The notes beneath the pieces were generated by a model, which saw only the letters and a program-made list of their open reading frames with translations, did no database searches and was not told where the DNA came from. Shown here one piece after another: positions 13,849 through 17,961 of a stretch of DNA of 17,961 nucleotides. The stretch is from Collinsella sp. (GTDB lineage: Bacteria > Actinomycetota > Coriobacteriia > Coriobacteriales > Coriobacteriaceae). How positions within the stretch are numbered: the stretch's first letter is position 1; every line of letters begins with the position of its first letter. The stretch lies in assembly GCA_018378775.1 (NCBI GenBank), contig JAGZWV010000040.1, positions 1 through 17,961 of the forward strand, given 5' to 3'. The position numbers and the translations under genes were made by a program.

Positions 13849-13872
13849 AAAAAGGACCGCTTGAGACGGTCC
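13849..13872 (-). terminator. Terminator-like hairpin between tRNA-Gly and tRNA-Cys
   Basis: GGACCG (13854-13859) pairs with CGGTCC (13867-13872) around a seven-base loop, followed on the minus strand by TTTTT directly before the tRNA-Cys gene. The 35-base spacer leaves no room for a separate promoter, so it may attenuate or guide processing of the operon transcript. Confidence 0.65.
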
Positions 13873-13882
13873 GGGAATGCAA

Positions 13883-13958
13883 TGGAGCGGACAACGGGGC
13901 TCGAACCCGCGACCCCAACCTTGGCAAGGTTGTGCTCTACCAACTGAGCCATGTCCGC
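13883..13958 (-). tRNA. tRNA-Gly (anticodon GCC), copy 3
   Basis: Identical in all 76 bases to the copies at 11369-11444 and 13656-13731, with encoded CCA. It is the first gene of the Gly-Cys-Gly operon. Confidence 0.98.
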
Positions 13959-13970
13959 TTGCGGGTTATT

Positions 13971-14018
13971 AATTTACGCGACTTGCCCAAAAGACGCAAG
14001 TACTTTTTTCAAAAAAGT
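13971..14018 (-). promoter_or_regulatory. Gly-Cys-Gly tRNA operon promoter with AT-rich palindrome
   Basis: On the minus strand: -10 TAAATT (13971-13976), 17-base spacer, -35 TTGCGT (13994-13999), two bases, then the perfect palindrome ACTTTTTTGAAAAAAGT (14002-14018). The -10 is 12 bases from the tRNA 5' end, exactly as in the Gly-Val operon. Confidence 0.8.
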
Positions 14019-14063
14019 TGCTCAATGCAAGTTCGCACAGGTAAATAACGCCAAGTCAAGGCG

Positions 14064-14810
14064 CTATGCGCACGATTCCAATGCTGAGCCAAACAGCTTC
14101 ACCATCCGAACGCGCGTGCCGGCGCCATCCGTACGACGGGCAACTTCCACATTATCGACGAGCATGCGCATAAGCTTGATACCGCGTCCGCGTTCCTCAG
14201 ATGTCACCGGCTCGCTCGCCCCATCGATAGAATAGCCTGCGCCCCGATCAAGCACCTCGAGCACAACACGGTCCCCATAGGCCTGAACCGTCAGGATGCA
14301 GCCAACACCGCCCGCATGGTCATATGCGTTACCCAACGCCTCCCCCAACGCCAATGCTACGTCATAGCGTTCATCACGCCTCAGGGGAAGCGATTCGAGG
14401 AGCTCGGCCACACGGTGCCGATAATACGAGAGATTCTCGATGCCTCGTTGCACTTCGACACTCTTGCTCCATCGCGGCAACTCTCCCACCGGAATGGCGG
14501 GAATCGACTCCCGCGCCGGGCCCGCGACATGGAGGATGTCGACAAGTCGGGCAATTTCCAAAAAGCGAACGACCTCATCGGAGGCGTTAACGAGCGAAAG
14601 CAGGCCCTCTCGCCTCATGAGCTCTCTGGCGCGCGTAAGCAAAAATGCCAAACCCGTCGAGTCGATAAAGCTCACGGCCTGGCAATTGATGACAACGCGG
14701 CGCACGCCCCGGTCGATCAAATTATCCAACCGTCGGCGCAGCACGGGCACCGAGGCGATGTCGACATCACCCGGTGGTGTCAAAACCGCTATGTCATTCC
14801 ACTCATTCAT
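14064..14810 (-). CDS. STAS-HATPase fusion protein (RsbV-like plus RsbW-like domains)
   Basis: The 248-residue protein joins two partner-switching modules. Residues 1-100 are a STAS domain like anti-anti-sigma factors, with the phosphorylatable site VSFIDSTGLAFLL (Ser51). Residues about 120-245 are a GHKL ATPase like anti-sigma serine kinases: N box ALGEALGNAYDHA (Glu157, Asn161, His165), G1 box LDRGAGYS (Asp188, Gly190, Gly192) and G2 box ERGRGIKLMRML. In the classical system the kinase phosphorylates the STAS serine and a PP2C phosphatase removes the phosphate; such a phosphatase is encoded immediately upstream. The ATG at 14810 is chosen from the domain start; GTG at 14849 and a TTG between them are alternatives, and no ribosome-binding site is convincing. 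The downstream target is not visible here. Confidence 0.9.
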   Translation of the reverse strand: MNEWNDIAVLTPPGDVDIASVPVLRRRLDNLIDRGVRRVVINCQAVSFIDSTGLAFLLTRARELMRREGLLSLVNASDEVVRFLEIARLVDILHVAGPARESIPAIPVGELPRWSKSVEVQRGIENLSYYRHRVAELLESLPLRRDERYDVALALGEALGNAYDHAGGVGCILTVQAYGDRVVLEVLDRGAGYSIDGASEPVTSEERGRGIKLMRMLVDNVEVARRTDGAGTRVRMVKLFGSALESCA

Positions 14811-14891
14811 ACGACCATGGTTCCCCAAAAGAGCTCGCTCGATGCACACGTTTCTTCAACCGTAGGGATTTTGCCCGTCAGGCGTCGTGAC

Positions 14892-17237
14892 CTACGATCG
14901 ACCCCGTAAAAACTCAAGGGAGACCAGCGCGATGTCATCGTTCAGCGCCGACTCGGTAAAGCGGTCAAGCTCGCCCAAGACCTTACCGCAGATCCCCGAT
15001 ACGCCCTCACCCGAGACAGAGAGCAAAAGGTCGCGAAGGCGTTGCTCGCCAAAGAAAGCACCCGAGCGATCGCGTGCTTCAATCGTTCCGTCGGTATACA
15101 TAAATAGCATGTCACCAGGAGCGAACGTAAACGTGCCCGTCTCGTACACCATGCTCTCAAAGGCACCGATCACGCCCGATTGGCACCCAAGGAGCTCCAC
15201 TTCTCCCCCGCAGGTCTCGCCGCCGCCAAGCGGCGTCGACGACGGCCTAATGACCATAGTGGGAGGATGTCCCGCCGAGCAATAGGTAGCGCGACCCGCC
15301 TTAAGATCGATCTTGGCGATAAACGCCGTCACAAACGTCTCGACCCTCGAAAAGCCCATGAGCATGCTATTGAGCGAGCGAGCCATACGGGCAGGCCCCG
15401 CACCCTCCCAGGCATAGGCCGTCAGCGCTGTCTTGACGAGTGCTGACATCGAAGCCGCCTCGATTCCCTTGCCGGATACATCGCCCAAAATCATAACGGC
15501 ACAATCGTCGGGAAGTCGGACAAGCGTATAGAAGTCACCGCCGACCAACGCAGAATTCGTTGCCGATAGGTATACCGAATCGGTTGCAATGCCCGGAACG
15601 TCACCAAGCGAATTTCTCATGCCAATCTGAAGCGTCTGAGCGATATGACGCTCCTCGCGCTTTTGAGATTCGCCTTCATAAATCAGCTCAAAGTCATGCG
15701 CCAGATGCACCAGGTAGTCGTATTCAAGGTCGTCAATTGGTTCTTGGCTGCCATCACGGAGCAGCAAAGCGCGCCTCGTCGGCCCCTTGGCAACGTCGGC
15801 GGGAACGATTGCATCGTTGTTCCGCTGACCGCCGCCCTCCGAGCGAACGCGTCCCGCCTCGAAGCCGGAATCGACATAGAGGCCCTGGCACGGCAGGCCA
15901 TGAGCCCTCAACCATCCGCCCATAGGCATGGATTCGTCGACGCGGGTCAAGCGCACATGCTTAAGATCATCAGCACTCGCACCGCCCAGCACCGACTGCC
16001 CAAAACCATCGGAAGCAACCCCCAAACGCGCAGCCGGTGCGGTGGTGGAAAAGAAGAGCGACTCAGGGTCTCCCGGCAGCGCCACGCGACTGCCGCCCTC
16101 AAAATCGATGACATAGGCTTCGAGGCCTGCATCGTACTCCACGGGGCAAAAATGGCAATTGAGCACGGCGCAGATTTCGGACGAGACGGCGTGCGAAGCA
16201 GCGACCGGATCATCAAGATAGGTAAAAAGCTCATCGCGCAGTACGTTGAGGGAACGACCAAGCTCCGCCGTGCGGCGCGAACGTAAGCTCGACGCCATGC
16301 CGACAAGCTGAATAGACAGGTAATCGCAGATGACCTCGAGTACGTTAACGTCATAGGCAAGTGGCGCCTGGGGACGTTTCCAGCCAACTTCCAACACGCC
16401 AAGGACCTGCGTGCCGTAAAACACGGGAAGACAGATCTCGCTGCGATACGGGGGCATATCCTGCACGCGCAGCAAGTGCTTGGAACGATTGTCCAAATCC
16501 ATGAACATGCCCGAAGCAACCCGATCGCCCTCAAGGTCCTGCTGAATCGACAGGCGACAGGCACGCGACTCGCGAAGCACGTAGGTCGGAATGCCCGCGC
16601 CGTACGGCATAAACTCGGGCAGATAGCTGTCCTCAAGCTCCTTAGAAACACCGCAGAGCTTAAAGCCGCCGCTCTCGGAAAAATAGATAGCCGCACCGGA
16701 GGCATCGAGCGTTCCAACGAGCTGATTCAAAACGGTATCGAGCAAGCTGGGGAGCTCATCGGAACCCACGGTACTCATAATGACCGAAAGGGTGCCCGAA
16801 AGGCGTTTATTCGCCACCCTAAGCTCCGATAGCGCACGTTTGAGCTGACGATCGTGGGAATACTGCTCTTCGATGCTGTGAAGCGCCACAAGGACACGCG
16901 GTGCACGACGTCCAAAGATACGCGGAGGCGTAACGGAACCCGCGCGAACCAAGACGGGAATAAAAGACCCGTCGCTCAGCTTGAGCATCAGCTCGCTCTC
17001 GGAGCCATCGGTCTCAAACGGCAGACGATGTTCGGTCGCGCGCTCAAAGGCAGACGAGAACAGAACGTCTTTGACATCACCGTTGATGACGTCAGCGCGC
17101 TCCTCGCACATCAGGTCGAGCAAACGATTATTCACATGCAGAATGGTTCCGTCGAGCTCACAGATGATGACAGCATCGCTCGTGATCTCGACCAGTTGGG
17201 CAACGTCTGCCCACTCGTTGCGCTCAAGCGTTTCCAT
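14892..17237 (-). CDS. PAS-GAF-PP2C (SpoIIE/RsbU-type) serine phosphatase
   Basis: The 781-residue protein has a PAS domain (about 8-120), a short coiled coil (125-148), a GAF domain (about 155-310), a second GAF-like region (about 325-495), a second helical linker (505-540), and a C-terminal PP2C/SpoIIE domain (about 545-778). PP2C metal residues are visible: Asp568 (VGGDFY), Asp586 (LGDVSGKG), Asp716 (MYTDG) and Asp767/768 (LNDDIAL). No membrane segment is present, so signals are probably cytoplasmic ligands or partners. It should dephosphorylate a STAS serine; the obvious partner is the fusion protein encoded 81 bases downstream. The ATG at 17237 has GTGAGG about seven bases upstream; GTG at 17249 is an alternative. 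It begins 24 bases after the tRNA-Leu terminator, leaving no room for its own promoter. Confidence 0.94.
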   Translation of the reverse strand: METLERNEWADVAQLVEITSDAVIICELDGTILHVNNRLLDLMCEERADVINGDVKDVLFSSAFERATEHRLPFETDGSESELMLKLSDGSFIPVLVRAGSVTPPRIFGRRAPRVLVALHSIEEQYSHDRQLKRALSELRVANKRLSGTLSVIMSTVGSDELPSLLDTVLNQLVGTLDASGAAIYFSESGGFKLCGVSKELEDSYLPEFMPYGAGIPTYVLRESRACRLSIQQDLEGDRVASGMFMDLDNRSKHLLRVQDMPPYRSEICLPVFYGTQVLGVLEVGWKRPQAPLAYDVNVLEVICDYLSIQLVGMASSLRSRRTAELGRSLNVLRDELFTYLDDPVAASHAVSSEICAVLNCHFCPVEYDAGLEAYVIDFEGGSRVALPGDPESLFFSTTAPAARLGVASDGFGQSVLGGASADDLKHVRLTRVDESMPMGGWLRAHGLPCQGLYVDSGFEAGRVRSEGGGQRNNDAIVPADVAKGPTRRALLLRDGSQEPIDDLEYDYLVHLAHDFELIYEGESQKREERHIAQTLQIGMRNSLGDVPGIATDSVYLSATNSALVGGDFYTLVRLPDDCAVMILGDVSGKGIEAASMSALVKTALTAYAWEGAGPARMARSLNSMLMGFSRVETFVTAFIAKIDLKAGRATYCSAGHPPTMVIRPSSTPLGGGETCGGEVELLGCQSGVIGAFESMVYETGTFTFAPGDMLFMYTDGTIEARDRSGAFFGEQRLRDLLLSVSGEGVSGICGKVLGELDRFTESALNDDIALVSLEFLRGRS

Positions 17238-17261
17238 CGTGGACCTCACCGTCTATCGGTA

Positions 17262-17285
17262 ACAAAAAAGCCTCCGAAGAGGCTT
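17262..17285 (-). terminator. Intrinsic terminator of tRNA-Leu, directly ahead of the phosphatase gene
   Basis: AAGCCTC (17268-17274) pairs with GAGGCTT (17279-17285) around CGAA, followed on the minus strand by a T run. It ends the tRNA-Leu transcript only about 25 bases before the phosphatase start codon. Confidence 0.9.
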
Positions 17286-17296
17286 CTCAAATGCGA

Positions 17297-17386
17297 TGGT
17301 GTCGGAGGCGGGACTTGAACCCGCATGACCAAAAAGCGGTCACTAGCACCTCAAGCTAGCGCGTCTGCCAATTCCGCCACTCCGAC
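17297..17386 (-). tRNA. tRNA-Leu (anticodon GAG)
   Basis: The minus-strand gene has acceptor GTCGGAG/CTCCGAC, anticodon stem GCTAGC/GCTAGT with loop TTGAGGT (anticodon GAG), the long class II variable arm TGACCGCTTTTTGGTCA, T-loop TTCAAGT, discriminator A and encoded CCA; 90 bases in all. The long variable arm and A73 agree with leucine identity. Confidence 0.97.
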
Positions 17387-17444
17387 ATGCTATGTTGTTG
17401 ATTCGCGGCTCGTTTTGTTGGACCCGCGCGTTCAACGAGGAAGA

Positions 17445-17492
17445 TAATAACCTATGATTCGAGAACTGTGCAAGCACTTTTTTGAAAAAAGT
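17445..17492 (-). promoter_or_regulatory. tRNA-Leu promoter with AT-rich palindrome
   Basis: On the minus strand: -35 TTGCAC (17468-17473), 17- or 18-base spacer, -10 TTATTA or TATTAT (17444-17450), and two bases upstream of the -35 the perfect palindrome ACTTTTTTCAAAAAAGT (17476-17492). The -10 is 58 bases from the tRNA, so this precursor has a longer leader than the other two operons. Confidence 0.72.
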
Positions 17493-17530
17493 TTACGAAT
17501 TTGTAAATGCGCTGGTAGACGCTAATGTCC

Positions 17531-17655
17531 GGCCCCGAATCGGTGTTGCCTCCCGGCGCGTCCTCGGGCATGAGCGATATTTTGCTACGCACTTCGTGCT
17601 GCAAAATGTCGCTCCCCCTGCGGAATGCGCCGGGAGGCAACACCGATTCGGGGCC
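17531..17655. repeat. 125-bp palindromic element with perfect 29-bp arms
   Basis: The outer arms 17531-17559 (begins GGCCCCGAATCGGTGTTGCC) and 17627-17655 are exact reverse complements over 29 bp. Inside, GAGCGA (17572-17577) pairs with TCGCTC (17609-17614) and ATTTTGC (17579-17585) with GCAAAAT (17601-17607), in the same register as the outer arms, capped by a GCAC/GTGC hairpin. It could be a MITE-like element, a quasi-palindrome from template switching, or a structured RNA. Confidence 0.9.
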
Positions 17656-17716
17656 TGCAAATACGTACTTCAAGCACAGTTCTCAAACATGTTCTGGGGG
17701 CTGATACAAATTTGTT

Positions 17717-17735
17717 GGCTCGGCTTTGCCGAGCC
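17717..17735. terminator. Stem-loop, possible terminator
   Basis: GGCTCGGC (17717-17724) pairs with GCCGAGCC (17728-17735) around TTT. On the minus strand AACAAATTTG follows, so there is no good T run; on the plus strand CTTATATAAGG follows. It is a weak bidirectional terminator candidate. Confidence 0.5.
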
Positions 17736-17745
17736 CTTATATAAG

Positions 17746-17771
17746 GAGGCCGGAGCTAAAGCTCCGGCCTC
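17746..17771 (-). terminator. GC-rich stem-loop ending the incoming minus-strand transcript
   Basis: GAGGCCGGAGC (17746-17756) pairs perfectly with GCTCCGGCCTC (17761-17771) around TAAA. On the minus strand it is followed by CTTATATAAGG. It is suitably placed to end a transcript entering from the right edge. Confidence 0.62.
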
Positions 17772-17851
17772 ACTATCTTTCCCATTAGATTAAGTGAGCG
17801 ATCAAGGAATCACACTCCCCCTGCCGAGTTACCGCAGGGCCCGACCTGTTG

Positions 17852-17961
17852 TTACTTTTCAGAACATCCCGCACTGATATCTTCTGTATTGAAGACGTCG
17901 ATGGTGCACCCGTATACCATTGACGTCGACACCATCAGATGCGGACCGCGCGGTGACCCCA
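17852..17961 (-). CDS. Possible C-terminal end of a minus-strand gene cut by the window edge
   Basis: A frame open from the right edge ends with TAA at 17852-17854. Its 35 visible residues end MVYGCTIDVFNTEDISAGCSEK. Third codon positions are moderately GC-rich, and a terminator-like hairpin lies about 80 bases downstream on the same strand. I do not recognise the family. Two cysteines with several Ser/Thr residues near the end are compatible with a short peptide or with any protein tail. A second minus-strand frame and one plus-strand frame are also open here, so coding is only a possibility. Confidence 0.35.
   Translation of the reverse strand, partial: GSPRGPHLMVSTSMVYGCTIDVFNTEDISAGCSEK

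Larger units (their letters stand above)
17493..17851. other. Gene-free right-hand intergenic region
   Basis: This stretch carries the 125-bp palindrome and two GC-rich stem-loops, each listed separately. Also present is a small hairpin CCCTGC (17819-17824) with GCAGGG (17834-17839). The short open frames across it are products of the palindrome. Confidence 0.6.

Noticed and set aside
13616..13927. Minus-strand frames reading MAQLVEHNLAKVGVAGSSPVVRS and similar
   Set aside because: These are translations of tRNA-Gly and tRNA-Cys genes, a common false protein prediction.
17452..17793. Open frames on both strands through the right-hand palindrome
   Set aside because: They mirror each other because of the inverted repeat, lack ribosome-binding sites and match no family.

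Overview
This looks like a chromosomal segment of a strictly anaerobic, fairly GC-rich Coriobacteriia actinobacterium. Collinsella is my best guess, from codon use and gene content. That is recognition by eye, not a database result. The content is mostly housekeeping: oxygen-sensitive class III ribonucleotide reductase, early folate synthesis, tRNA operons, metal and stress regulation, and peptide and sugar hydrolysis.

Layout. 1-1729 (+): the 3' part of a Gfo/Idh/MocA oxidoreductase, an acylphosphatase and a PerR-type Fur regulator. 1807-3696 (-): a SlyD-like FKBP prolyl isomerase tightly coupled to an orphan UreE-like gene, a strong terminator, then a Cof-type HAD phosphatase. 3817-5681 (+): an M19 dipeptidase and a YgjP-type metallopeptidase that probably starts at TTG. 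5688-10656 (-): nrdD, nrdG, folE, an HD-domain hydrolase and folB. Upstream of nrdD is a promoter with two candidate NrdR boxes. 11291-11444 (-): tRNA-Gly(GCC) and tRNA-Val(GAC) with a terminator. 11586-13319 (-): a GH13 alpha-glucosidase. 13656-13958 (-): tRNA-Gly, tRNA-Cys and tRNA-Gly, each followed by a terminator-like hairpin. 14064-17237 (-): a PAS-GAF-PP2C phosphatase and a STAS-HATPase fusion, forming a partner-switching signalling pair. 17297-17386 (-): tRNA-Leu(GAG). The right end holds a 125-bp palindrome, terminators and perhaps the last codons of another minus-strand gene.

How the genes work together. NrdD and NrdG make deoxyribonucleotides without oxygen, probably under NrdR control. 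FolE and FolB catalyse two steps towards dihydrofolate, and the HD protein between them is a candidate for the dephosphorylation step that lies between those two. The phosphatase and the STAS-HATPase fusion resemble RsbU and RsbV/RsbW and probably control an unseen sigma factor or other partner.

Most unusual structure: three tRNA promoters share an AT-rich palindrome at a fixed distance from the -35; the nrdD-nrdG gap contains a gapless inverted copy of the nrdD 3' end; and a perfect 29-bp-arm palindrome lies beside the tRNA-Leu promoter. I see no insertion sequence, CRISPR array, rRNA or prophage gene.
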